Positions 26,395 to 37,189 of a DNA stretch of 64,000 nt are shown piece after piece. The translations under genes and the position numbers were made by a program. This DNA comes from Oscheius onirici (Eukaryota > Nematoda > Chromadorea > Rhabditida > Rhabditidae), in contig OW051472.1 of the NCBI GenBank assembly GCA_932521025.1, positions 5,766,001-5,830,000 of the forward strand, given 5' to 3'. Positions within the stretch are counted from its first letter, which is position 1. Every line of letters starts with the position of its first letter. The notes beneath the pieces are model-generated. The model worked only from the letters and a program-made list of their open reading frames with translations. It ran no database searches and was not told the origin of the DNA.

Positions 26395-26806
26395 TTGAAA
26401 TTGCTCCCAGGCGTGTCTGTCGGAAGCTTTAAGGATAAGGACGGGAGCTTTGTGCGCAAATTAGTTTTTAACATGTAGCGACAGGAAAAGCAAGTGCGCG
26501 AAGCGTTCTTATGACTTTGGTTTCTTTGGAGGGACAGGGGGTGACTGGAACGGAGTGACAAGGGAAGAAGAGACAGTAGGACTGAGACTCACTAAAGCTA
26601 GGAACGGGCCGGCCGATCCGTTCAGGTCCTACATTTTGAAATTAGGCTTGGGAGGGAGCCGGTTCCAATACAATTTCGGTAGTTTCTTTGGAGGGTCAGG
26701 AGGGATGAAAAGGGTAAGAAGGACTGCAAGGGAAATCACGACTAAGACTCCGTGACAGAGCGAAGTCATGCATTTCTACTTTAGCCCTGGAAGGGCGTTT
26801 TCAACC
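26395..26806 (-). repeat. Dispersed repeat family 1, reverse copy C
   Basis: In reverse orientation it starts TTGCTCCCAGGCGTGTCTGT and ends TTTAGCCCTGGAAGGGCG. Internal GTTTCTTTGGAGGGACAGG-like blocks occur twice (near 26520 and 26680), suggesting a partial internal duplication. It lies 0.55 kb upstream of the fucosyltransferase start. Confidence 0.8.
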
Positions 26807-27362
26807 TTGTTATTTCTTAAAATGGCATCTTTGTTTACTCCCCCTCACTATTTCGAGTAGACATCAACATCAGAATGGGGCGAAACCATAGAAACGGGGA
26901 ACTCAAGATTAATTTCGTCTTCTTTGCGACATTCTCTTGCAATTTATGTCTCAATATGATCTATCTTCGGTACTTCTATGATACACAGACACAATTTTCA
27001 AAGTGTCCATAAACTCAATTGTTTGAAATCGTTAATTGAGCAAAGGACTTGTTAATTTATGTAGAATTAAGTTGACGTGAACCCTTCAACTTTCCGAAAT
27101 GGTCAGGTTAGAGAAACATGGAAATAACTTTATTACGGTCTAAACAAAAAGGTTCAGAACGTTTTATTTAACATTTCTCGAGAGATACAATGCTGATAAG
27201 ATAGTTAGTGTGAGATAGTTAATTATTTGAAAAGCTGTATCTAAATTTTATTGCAGTTTGTCTAATTACAGCACTTTATTTCAATTTTTTAGCGCTTTAG
27301 ATAGTTGACTTTTGGATAATTTTGTCATTGTATCATAGAAGTATCTTCAAGAAACACGGTAC

Positions 27363-28948
27363 ATGATAAGAAGTCTCTTCGGTGCCATAGGACTAGGAAG
27401 TTTTGGTCTGATTGTGCTGTTTATTTTCTCCGACGAGAGCTCCAGCTACGACTCTCTTGTCTCGCAGCAAATTGTACCCTCTCCCAAGGCGGAGGTACTG
27501 ATCTATGGAGCGACAAAATATTTTGGATCCCCAATGTTCGACGCCGCTGTAATCAAGAATTCGTGCAGCTTAGAAACGGCGGTAGGTTGTTGTCAATTAA
27601 TTCTCATAATCCCTTTTATTTCGTTTTTCTAGTCGAAGGCGGCATTTTCAAACTTTGCAATGTTTAGCAAATTGTAGTACAATAAAAAATCAAGAATAAT
27701 CAAAAGTATCAAAACCATGTCTTCTTGTTCAAAAACAAAAATTCAATTAGAATCGATTCAGTCGTGGTGTTCCTATACGAACAACAAGAGTCTGCGGGAT
27801 GAAGCCGACGCCTGGCTCTACCATAACAGAGACTACTCTCCGAAGAAGATGGAGAAGGCGAACAACGGAACCATACATGTCATGTTTACACAAGAGAGCC
27901 CTATGCATGAGACCATACGTTTTCCCGCAAGTAAGTCCGATTAGTAATATCTCCAGACAAGATACGTTCAGACACTGTCAACTGGACGATGACGTACAGA
28001 CGCGATTCGGAAGTTCATTGGCCGTATGGCCTTCTCAAAATGCGAATGTTCAGTAAGTCAGTTTATTGTTGGTCCCGAATTCTCGACTTGTATTTGAACA
28101 TTTTCGCTGCGAGACCCATTGTCGGTGAAATAACTTTGAAAGAAAAGCAAACATCATCACCTGAACCCGGGACTTTTGAGCCACAGACTGAACTCTGTAT
28201 TTTGAATGAGCGTGTATTTTGTGGAGAGCAATTCGAATAGAAATTTTCGTCCGAAACTTTCTGATATGCCTGTTCAATAGGGATATTTCAATCGTTTTCC
28301 AGACACAAAGCAAAACAACGACACGATTTGGGATATGAAGTTGCCCAATCTGACTGCCGCTTGGATGGTCAGCAACTGTAACACGGGAAACAAGCGACGG
28401 CAGCTCGTTCAGAAAGCCATAAATCTCGGTTTATCAGTACAGTCTTTTTCTTACAAGCCCATACCTTGTTCAGGTGGACATTTTCGGAACCTGTTTCAAT
28501 CTGAAAATGCCAGACTGTGGACGGTACGCGGAAGGGAGAACACAGTGTGCGGCCAAGATCCTAAAGTATCCAGAAAGAAAACTGTTTTAAACTTTGGGAA
28601 TTCAGAAAGTACTTTTTCTATTTTTCCTTCGAGAACTCCAATTGTGTTGACTACGTGACCGAAAAGTTCTACAATGCACTACAGTACTTTTATGCCGTTC
28701 CCATAGTCATAAAGAGGAACATCTACGAGAAGATGGGGGTGAGTGCAAACAAAGAAACAGAGAGATTCGAGTCCAAAAACATTAAAAAAAAGTAAAACAA
28801 AATGCAAACTTTTCAGTTTCCTTCGAAATCCTTTATCGCTGTCGATGATTTCGCCTCGATCAAAGAAATGGTAGTCTTCCTAGATGCCCTGAAAGAAAAC
28901 AAGACGGAATATCTGAGCTACCATGAGTGGAGGAACGACTACGAGTGA
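27363..28948 (+). CDS. GT10 alpha-1,3-fucosyltransferase, type II Golgi membrane protein
   Basis: Transfers fucose from GDP-fucose to glycan acceptors in the Golgi (family knowledge). Exons 27363-27585, 27751-27930, 27957-28052, 28303-28436, 28474-28565, 28606-28738, 28817-28948; 329 aa, slightly short for the family. Residues 6-25 form a signal-anchor helix (GAIGLGSFGLIVLFIF). GT10 landmarks in order: ADAWLYHNRDYSP, VNWTMTYRRDSEVHWPYG, and the nucleotide-sugar-binding signature KYFFYFSFENSNCVDYV followed by TEKFYNAL, near residues 245-270. The exon 1 donor is inferred as GTTGTT at 27586 because it alone keeps phase; a GTAGGT two bases into the same codon run is an alternative. The stop lies 258 bp before the next gene on the same strand. 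The acceptor type (N-glycan core or antenna) cannot be read from sequence. Confidence 0.9.
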
Positions 28949-29205
28949 CTACATTAGTCAGATTAAAAAAAGTAATTTTAGAGTGACCGAGGGCCGAGAT
29001 GAAATTGGTATCTGTGCGCTCTGTCGTCGACTTCGTGTCCCAATTATCAAACGAAAAAGCTACAGTAATCTGGCCAGCTGGTTTTCCAAATCGACTTGTG
29101 ACAACGGCTACGCCTTTCGATATCTCAAATAACGGGTTCTTTCTCACACTTTCTGAACGACACGGGTGTGTTTGTAATGATATAGCTCATAAAGAATTCG
29201 TTCAT

Positions 29206-30811
29206 ATGTTTGTCGTCTTCTGCCTCATCACGCCAGTTTTTTCTCGAATTCTGCTCAGAGAACTCCTAGAAAATAGCAGCTACAACAGGATAGATTCCCC
29301 TTTCGACATCTACGGAGAACAGCTGGTGCTCAGCATTGAGGCCACCTACGTCGTTCTGGCTTACGTAGAAGAAAATCGTCAGATTGTCAGCTACATTTTG
29401 AACATAGAATACGTGAGAGAATATATATATATATAAATAGACTCGTTTTGTCCAAGGTTTGGCTGGATCCGCGACTGAAGTTTGACGTCAACGCGACTGA
29501 AGTTCCATATGCCATTTTGCCATCAAACTTGGTCTGGATTCCTACAGTCGACTGTTACAACTGGTAAGATTCTCTCCTCTGTTTTTCATTCGTCTTTCAG
29601 CATAATGGTGGAAAATATGGACAGTGAGACAGAGTCGAACGAAGTGCGGGTAAGAGAACATTTTGATCTCTTTTCCTTTTTCCTCTTTTCTTCACTTCGT
29701 TATTGGCGAGTTCAGATCAATCCAAACGGCACGGTCAAGATAATTCAAAAAGCCCGCTTCGACACAATCTGTCGTACTGAAATTGCTGCCTTTCCGTTTG
29801 ACGTTCAATACTGTGGCATCTTCCTCGATGGCGGCTTGGCCGATTTGGACAGAACGAGACTCCATCCGCGGAGGGTCTTTTATGACGTTTTGGTAAGCTC
29901 ATCGAGCCTTTAACAAAGTATGCAAATGCGGACGCACATTTTCCGGCACGAAGACGGTATTTTCAAGGTTGTAGAGGAGATTAGAAAAGTTGTAGAGGAG
30001 ATTAAGAGTAATTTATAGGGAACACCCGAGTGGCAAGTCAAGTTTGATGGAAGCTATGCAAACAACTCTCTTGGCTACTCGATGGCTTACATCAGTTTCA
30101 AACTGACACGAAATTCCGATTTCTATGTCATTTTCCTCATTCTTCCAACCATGATCGTCACCTCGGTCTCCCTGGCGGCGATTCTGCTACCAATTGCAAT
30201 GTCCTCTGGAGAAAAGGTAAGCCGAATTTTATCCAAAAAAAAAAAACAAATTGCAGGTGAATATGGGTATTACCGGTATGCTGGGTCTTACCTTCCTCCT
30301 TTCGATAATCGTTGGTTAGTCACTTTTTTGTTAACTTTGTAACTCCTCATCGTAGTCGAAGTACCTCGCTCGGAACGTCTTCCCGTATTAGGTCAGTTTT
30401 CAAAGGGCAAAGTCGAGAAAAATATCAGGTCAGTGGGTCATAGTGGAGATGTTCATCTGCATTGTGACTCTGGTCGTCGACGAGCCGGTAAAAGTACTGA
30501 AAAAGAGGTTGGTCTACATTATTAAATCACTTTTTTCTAGCTCACAAATACATTCTCCAACTTTCTGGTGTTTTGAAAAGTTGCAGAATACGCAACTTAC
30601 AAGTAGCGAAGCTTGAAAAAGTGAAATCTTGTTCCAAAGACGCGAACCTTCATTTTCCGTTTTCAGAATCCGAAAGTGTCTGGATCGAAAGAAGCCGTGG
30701 ATCTTCATCATCGACTACGGAGTATTTTCCATCTTCTTCTTCGGCAACATCCTCTTCACGATTCTCATCTTCACCATCCTGCCTCACAACACAAAATCCG
30801 TCGTTTTCTAG
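29206..30811 (+). CDS. Cys-loop ligand-gated ion channel subunit, first of a tandem pair
   Basis: Plasma-membrane pentameric receptor subunit of the nematode LGC type. Exons 29206-29412, 29457-29563, 29601-29649, 29716-29892, 30019-30216, 30257-30314, 30356-30391, 30429-30507, 30667-30811; 351 aa. A hydrophobic leader (MFVVFCLITPVF) is followed by a ligand-binding domain containing LVWIPTVDCYNC. The 13-residue Cys-loop is CRTEIAAFPFDVQYC. Four membrane segments follow: M1 from FYVIFLILPTMIV, M2 following SSGEKVNMGITG, M3 around IVEMFICIVTLVV, M4 after KPWIFIIDYGVF. The SGEK residues before M2 favour a cation-selective, acetylcholine-receptor-like pore. I see no vicinal Cys-Cys in the loop C region. 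The M3-M4 loop is only about 20 residues (metazoan members usually have 80 or more). The ligand is unknown. An AATAAA follows the stop at once. Confidence 0.88.
29421..29437. repeat. AT microsatellite in the first receptor gene
   Basis: A run of about eight TA units in the intron that follows the exon ending at 29412. Confidence 0.8.
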
Positions 30812-30908
30812 ACAATAAACGTTTTTCGTTCAAAAGCTATAAATGTGAGAAGGCAAACTACCCCACCTACTAAATGATTCTTGTTTGAACTCCAGGAATG
30901 AAACTCAT

Positions 30909-33035
30909 ATGTTTGCTCTCTGCTGCCTCTTCGTGCCGACTTTTTCTCGACTTTTGTTGAGAGAACAACTTCAAAACAACAGCTACAATCCGCTAGATTC
31001 TCCGTTTGACATTTACGGAGAGCAGTTGGTTGTTAGTATCGAGATAACTTATGTGAACCTGGCCTATGTGGAAGAGAACAGACAGGTTGGCAGATTCAGA
31101 ATCAATACACTCGCGGTTTTAGGTCGTCAGCTACATTTTCAACATTGAATATGTAAGTGGCTGTTTGAGAAAACACTAGTATAGTCTGTACAGCTGTTTC
31201 CAGAAGTACATAGTTCGTTTTAATTGCAGCAGCCCACAGAAACCGTATAATCATTTCGGCTAAATACTACAGTAACTCGTGTTGTTCCTAAATTGCCAAA
31301 CCAGAAATCCTGCTCATACTTTTTTTTCGCTCAGACAAAAGCTCGGAAACCCCGTCTCCCATATTTGAACAGGCTGCATTTCCACAGGTCTGGATGGATC
31401 GTCGCTTGTCGTTTGACGCCAACGAGACTGGAGTCGAATATGCTATATTGCCAGCCAATTTGGTTTGGATTCCAACAGTCGATTGCTACAACTGGTAAGG
31501 CAAATAGTTCTTGTAGAGAGATTCTTTTAGTCTAATGGTAGAGAAGATGGACAGTGAGACAGAGTTCAACGAAGTTCGGGTAAGCACCTCTTATTTTGAA
31601 CCAAAGTCCTTTTCGATCAATCCAAATGGATCAGCCAAACTCATACAGAAGGCTCGCTTTGACACAATCTGTCGGACGGAAATCGGTATCCAGACCTATT
31701 TTTTGAAATAAACTTTCAGCCGCCTTTCCATTCGACATTCAGTACTGTGGCGTCTATTTTGCAGCAGGAATGGCCGAACTCGACAGGGCTAGACTCTTGC
31801 CGCGAAAAATCTTCTACGACGATGTCTGGGTAAGCACTAGACTTAATAAAAGTATATTTTGACTTTAGGGAACACCCGAATGGCAGATTAAGTTCGATGG
31901 AAGGTTAATCTAAAGTCTATAGTAGAACCACGACTCTGGCCAAATATACGCATTTTTCGGGCTGAAGATTCACTTTTTCAGTTTTTTTATATTCTGCGAA
32001 GTTATAGAGCAGATTAAGAGCTACAACTTTGCAGAACATCAAAAAGAAAATGTCCTCTTCGACCAGAAAATTCTGATTCTACTCTGATTTCGCTTCCAGT
32101 TATTTCAACAACTCTTACGGATACTCTATCGCCTATATCAGTTTCAAGCTGACCAGAAACTCTGAATTCTACACGGTTTTTCTCATTCTACCGACTATGG
32201 TCGTCTCTTCCGTCTCTCTGGCAGCAATTCTGCTGCCATTGGAGATGACTTCAGGGGAGAAGGTGAACATCTTTAAAATTTCAGAGGCAGTGCTTTTTAA
32301 TTTTATGATAACCTCGAAGGTACAGTAACCTGGCTAATATAGTCTGTTCAAACTTATTTTTTGCACTTTTTCAACAGAACGTTGTTCCAATCAAATTGGC
32401 AATAAATATGGTCGCGCCATTTCTAATAATGCTCTCTGCATTTTGAGCTTTACGGCATAACCCCAAGGTCTGATCAAATCCCGATACATTTAGGATAAGC
32501 GCGCAATTACAGTAGTACCTTACCAAATAATTGAGACATTAATCGGCGAAAGGACCTTTCATATTATCGATAGATTCATCGTGACCAAAAACTTTCCGTT
32601 TGCAGATAAACATGGGCATAACTGGCCTCCTCGGCCTCACCTTCCTCCTTTCGATAATCGTGGGTTTGTCCTTTTTCAACTTTTTCATAAGTTGATCTTA
32701 GTGGAAGTGCCCCGTTCCCAGAATCTTCCTGCTCTTGGTAACCGTGCTCTTTTCTATTAACATTCACAAATTTGAGGCATATGGGTCATCGTGGAAATGT
32801 TCATCTGTATCTTGACGCTGGTCGTGGATGAACCTGTCAAAGCTGTCAAAAGAAGGTGAGAGATGAGAAGTGATGACTCTGAAAATATAGAATTCGAAAA
32901 AAACTCGACAGTCATCGAATTTGGATGGCTGTTCTGGACTATGTCGTGTTCGGTATCATCTTCTTCGGAAATATTCTCTTCACTATCCTCATTTTTACGC
33001 TCCTACCGAAAAACGAAAAGAAAATTATGTTCTGA
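30909..33035 (+). CDS. Cys-loop ligand-gated ion channel subunit, second of the tandem pair
   Basis: Paralogue of the preceding gene with near-identical architecture. Exons 30909-31085, 31123-31152, 31388-31494, 31531-31579, 31607-31685, 31720-31829, 31869-31903, 32100-32262, 32606-32663, 32702-32737, 32777-32855, 32891-33035; 355 aa, or 364 if 31580-31606 is not spliced. Landmarks: LVWIPTVDCYNC, Cys-loop CRTEIAAFPFDIQYC, M2 following TSGEKINMGITG, M4 ending NILFTILIFTLLP, and a short M3-M4 loop. It has introns at 31086, 31686 and 31904 that its sister lacks. A CTCCAG acceptor lies about 13 nt before the start, and the upstream gene ends 98 bp away. An out-of-frame ATG at 30898 precedes the chosen start. 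AATAAA near 33039. Confidence 0.87.
31968..32055. repeat. GTTGTAG-type short palindrome (receptor intron)
   Basis: Best-preserved copy of a recurring imperfect hairpin: TTCTGCGAAGTTATAGAGCA, a short loop, then AAGAGCTACAACTTTGCAGA followed by ACATC. It lies in an intron of the second receptor gene. Related copies are near 630, 25875, 27645, 29960, 30560, 36880, 38885, 39885, 40610 and 59300. Confidence 0.75.
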
Positions 33036-33608
33036 ACAATAAATATACACAAGCGAGTTTGACACGGATACACTGACTTCCTATCCAGACACTTCCTAAC
33101 CCATGCTAATCGCTGGCCGTGTACAGAGTTCCTGGCACAGAGTAGCAATTCTCTCCAAGTTTTGAATTTCACTTGATTAATCTGTTGAACAAAACATTTT
33201 GTTTCGACAAATTTGTTTCCACTCCAATTTCAAAAGTGACTACCTAATCCTGACTATTTCTAACTTATCGCGAAGAATCTCGTGGCCATAAATTTATTTT
33301 CTCGTTTTGACCCAATAGAGAACAGAACCTACGGCGACACCGGGAGATATTCTCGTCGGAAAACTGGGATCTGGGAGTAAAGTACACACGTTATTCGTTG
33401 AGCAATTCCGTGGAAAAGCAAAGAGAAAATAATCAAAGGACTGGATGAGAACCGGCGGGAAGAGACACGTAAAAGTTGGGGGAAAGAAGGGCTCTCCAGG
33501 GAGGAAGAGATCAAAGGAAACTTTTGGAGTTTTGTGTGCTCAATCAGGTGGACAAGATTTCCACGATATGTGCAACAATAACAACGAGAGAAAACAAGAA
33601 TATTAAAG
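33036..33608. other. Convergent 3' intergenic gap
   Basis: This 0.57 kb gap lies between two convergent gene ends (receptor subunit on +, transporter on -). I see only poly(A)-type AATAAA/ATAAAT signals; no other feature is recognised. Confidence 0.6.
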
Positions 33609-36600
33609 CTATACGACTGGGGTCTCACATGACGGAAGAACTTTTTCCTCTGCATGCTCTGACGGATTTAAGGCTGTAGGAGGTGGGTCGTCGGGCATAG
33701 AGCCTCCATATAGCATCAGAGCGCAGACGAGAATGACCATTGCGAGCAGCTGGCCGCATATGGAAAATGCTAGGAAGAGATCAGCTAGCAGCTTGTTCGA
33801 ATAGAGCAGACAGCTCCCAGACTGAAAACTTTCTCATTGGAGAGTGTACATGATGAAAGTGATGATCAGCCCAAGTTTTGTTCACAAACCTGTGAGTCAC
33901 ACGGTTCCGATTGATATCGAATGCACGAGACGTCAAACATCCAGCCGAAGAGGACGGGGGCCGGAATCGTTCCAATCAATCTGACCAGAATCCATTGGAT
34001 GCCCAAAGCGAAAGATCTCTCGCTGTACTCGACCGTTCTGAAAGAGTACAACTGTCATTGGCTCCACTTTTTACCGAGACGCAACTTTACTCGGGGAGGT
34101 GTAAAATTACTTTCCCTTTTTACCCACCTAAGAATGACCGAGATGAGCGGAACGCCGACGGCAAAGGTACAGAAAGAGAGCGGAATAAAGAGTATAAGAA
34201 ATCCCGTCAGTCCGTGGCATTTACTCTCACACAGCCCCTTCTTGACCCGTTTCGGTGCTTTTCTCGTCGTGTCAGGAACACAGCTACAGCCAGTATACTC
34301 CTTCTTTTGCGGATTGTAGACGTCGGGGCAGCCGGCGTGACATGGCGAGTAGAAACTCAGCTGTCGTTCGTCCTCAAATTCTGCACAGACTGGACGGTAT
34401 TCGGCTTCACTGCAGACACAGTGAGCATTGCAACTAGCGGCCAGGGAAAACTCCGAGTCGGAGTAGTTTCCAATCCAGATGTTGCCCTCGTTGTCGGGAT
34501 AGGAAGAGTCGACTCCGACCAACGGATCATGTGGACAGTAGATCCAGTACATCGGCGTCATCAGGAGAGAGACGAAGAGTAGAGCTATGGCAAACTTCAG
34601 GGTCTTGGCACAGTTTAAAGTGAACTTTTGGATGATGACTCCCGAACAGATACAACCGACACCGGCCATTGGGACCATAATAAATCCGATCAGTAGATTG
34701 GCCTTGCTCGGTGCCACACTGAACTGTCGTTCCAGGTACTTGGACATGAACGAAGAGGCTCCCGTTACTACCAAGCCTAAAGTTTTGAGCCTGTTGTTTT
34801 GGCGACCAAAGGAACATACTGTCTATAGCCATGGAGAAGGTGATGATCATAAAGGGCCCGTTGGTCAGAATCCGGTAAATGGCGATGGGGATGTGTCTGA
34901 CGTCCAGCCAGAGCTTGTACCAGAGAGGACCTCGAGGTCTACTCGTGATGTTGGAGTACAGGAGAGAGTCTTGCTCTACTGAAAGAATACCTTAAAATTA
35001 AGCCATTTTGAAAATTTTGTCGGCTAAAGTAACTCTGGAACTCTTGACAAAAAGACTAATTCAATTGGACCCTATCGAATCTTCAACATGTTATGCTAAA
35101 CGGTCAAGCCTCTAACCGACTACACCGTGCGAGAAAGGCTGCGTCCAATTCCTCTCGCCCTATTACTTTAGGTAATCCAGATCACACGGCGAGGGAAATG
35201 CCCAAGCGGTTCAAAAAGAAAGTTGTTTAGCACGACTCCATTCGATTTGTATTTGAAACTTACCAGGAGCATCACTGCAAATTGCAGCAGTTTTGTTCGT
35301 TCCGGGCATTCCACAGCACTCCGGAGTTCTTCGTCTGCCGGATTGGGAAGCTTCTCGAAGACGAGTTCGATGCCATTTTAGCGATTCGGGCAAGACTTTC
35401 GGCAGGCAAAGAAGCCAAGGAACGGCTAGAAATCCTAGAGAGGAGGCGATGATGAATCCGAGCCACCAGGCTCCAACCCAGGAAGGATCCGACTCATCTC
35501 CTGATACCCTAAACTTTCATTTGGATCTTGCCAAAATTAGCCATACCTAAGGATTTGTTCAGCAGGTAGGTGCCAAAAGTCTGTATGGAATCGCAAGAAG
35601 GCGCTGGAAGTGAGGAATCCGGCCGCTGGACCAAAAATTGCGAAAGAATAAAATATTCCAATGAGGAAGGATGACAGAACGGGTCCAACATTCTCATCGA
35701 TGTAAGAGACGCCAATTGTGAAGAGTGGTGTCCCGCCGATTCCGTGCAGAAATTGGGCAAAACAGAACAGAAATACGTAGCGGAATTTGCCCTGAGAGAT
35801 CTTCTGGTCAATGGGACAGGCAGCCGTCAGTGATTCGGCCGTGGGTCGACTACTGTTCCGCAACACTGAAGTTATTCCAGTTGGTTAAAAAAGAAGAAAA
35901 CGAACCATTGGTAACCGTACACGTGCTCAGAGAGTCATTTCCATGGCCAGCCGAATAGCTGTCGGCCAGAAGATGCGGTGTCGAGAAGAGAAAACTTCCC
36001 AGAGCCATGAGAGCTAGTCCACCGGCTAACACGTTGGGTTTACTGTGTCTACCACCGAAATATGAGACTGGAATGCAGAAAAGTACATAGCCAAAGTCGT
36101 AAAACTGGAAACTTTTTTGGTATTTGTTATGGAACTGGGTCTACCTGAACTATCCTGCCCATTGTACTCGTACTCAGCTTATACCGTCGTTCTATCGAAG
36201 AAATTGCGGATGGGACCAGACCGTTGATCAGCATACCCTGAATGAATTTTGTTGTTTGTATTATATTTTGGGAGAAGAGGGTTGCTAGTAGCAATTGACA
36301 CAAAGTATGAACAAATTATAACCTTTTGGGTGTTAAAATTTTAAAGAAAGTGTACCTGTATTAAGCAGTACCAGCATAAGAGAATCATCATCCAACTTCG
36401 AGTGCCGAGAAACTGAAGCCAAGCGGGTCGGTATTTCCCGACACCACATAACGATTCCTGGGTCAGAACACTCATTTCCTTCTCAATGAGCTCGTTCTGT
36501 TTTTCCTGAAAAGAGTGAATATTTGGTGGAATATGCGTGGGAGAAGGACGTCTTTGGCCGACAGAGAGGCTGATTCACCCGTTTCGCCCCTTTTGCACAG

Positions 36601-37189
36601 TATGTACAATTTTGAGACGCTATCAAATGATTCAACTCACCATCCACTGTGTGTCCTTTACCCGTCTGACTCGTTGCACATCGCGAGGCGGCACTCCTTG
36701 ACTAGCTTGTCGGCTGTGGCTCCTGCAAAGTATTTATAAACTGCGACATCTGGCACTTGGAAATAAACAGTTTTTTAGCCTCGATTTCATATAAAAACAT
36801 GTCCCTTTTTATTTTTGTTTTGATGTTTGTGGGAGATATCTCCGTTTTCGATTGGATGACTGTATATTTCAACTTTAAGATGTTTTGCAGTGTTGTAGCT
36901 CTTAATTGGAAGCTGCAACTTTGCAGAGCATCGAAACTAGTAAAAATATAGCCTTCTACACGAAAAGTGAACATTCTTGGAGGAGGGTTTTGAAAGACTT
37001 GACATGAATCGAATATTTTTCTCTTCAAAAACTCAGCGAAACAGAACATTACAGCTTTCGGTCATCAAAAATTTTAACTTTTGAAAAACCAACTCACCAC
37101 TTCATGCGTGCCTGTCGAGCCGGCGGCGCCCCGAGTTCACCGGGAGCCGATCGCGTTTCCGCATCTGGATCCTCGCCTTCGCTGATCAT
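33609..37189 (-). CDS. Organic anion transporting polypeptide (SLCO/OATP family)
   Basis: Twelve-pass plasma-membrane carrier for amphipathic organic anions such as steroid conjugates or eicosanoids (family knowledge). Exons on the minus strand: 37098-37189 (from the ATG; exon acceptor at 37202), 36641-36722, 36356-36505, 36145-36237, 35906-36104, 35547-35865, 35264-35508, 34820-34978, 34128-34776, 33890-34037, 33609-33821; about 782 aa. Diagnostic parts are the start of the transporter domain (FLGTRSWMMILLCWY, MLINGLVPSAISSIERRY), the helix-rich FAQFLHGIGGTPLFTIG block, and a large exon with the extracellular Kazal-like cysteine loop (CNAHCVCSEAEYRPVC, CHAGCPD, GCSC). The next exon has the family signature around ALGIQWILVRLIGTIPAP. 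The N-terminal ~70 residues are hydrophilic. Methionine at 37189 is the first in the exon; an additional upstream exon cannot be excluded. Confidence 0.9.
36874..36935. repeat. GTTGTAG-type short palindrome (SLCO intron)
   Basis: TTTTGCAGTGTTGTAGCTCT, spacer TAATTGGA, then AGCTGCAACTTTGCAGAGCA. The arms pair over about 22 bp. It is inside the intron between SLCO exons ending at 36723 and 37097. Confidence 0.75.

Larger units (their letters stand above)
24998..27362. other. Repeat-rich intergenic region before the fucosyltransferase
   Basis: No gene recognised. It holds a small hairpin (AAATCCCTGA near 25182 against TCAGGGATTT near 25213), a GTTGTAG-type palindrome near 25870-25935, two reverse-orientation family-1 segments, and two G11 runs at 26165-26175 and 26269-26279. 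The 26807-27362 part is AT-rich and unique; it probably contains the promoter of the downstream cluster. Confidence 0.5.

Noticed and set aside
33911-34582. 223-codon plus-strand ORF
   Set aside because: Exact antisense of the large SLCO exon; the transporter reading has the Kazal-like cysteines and membrane segments.
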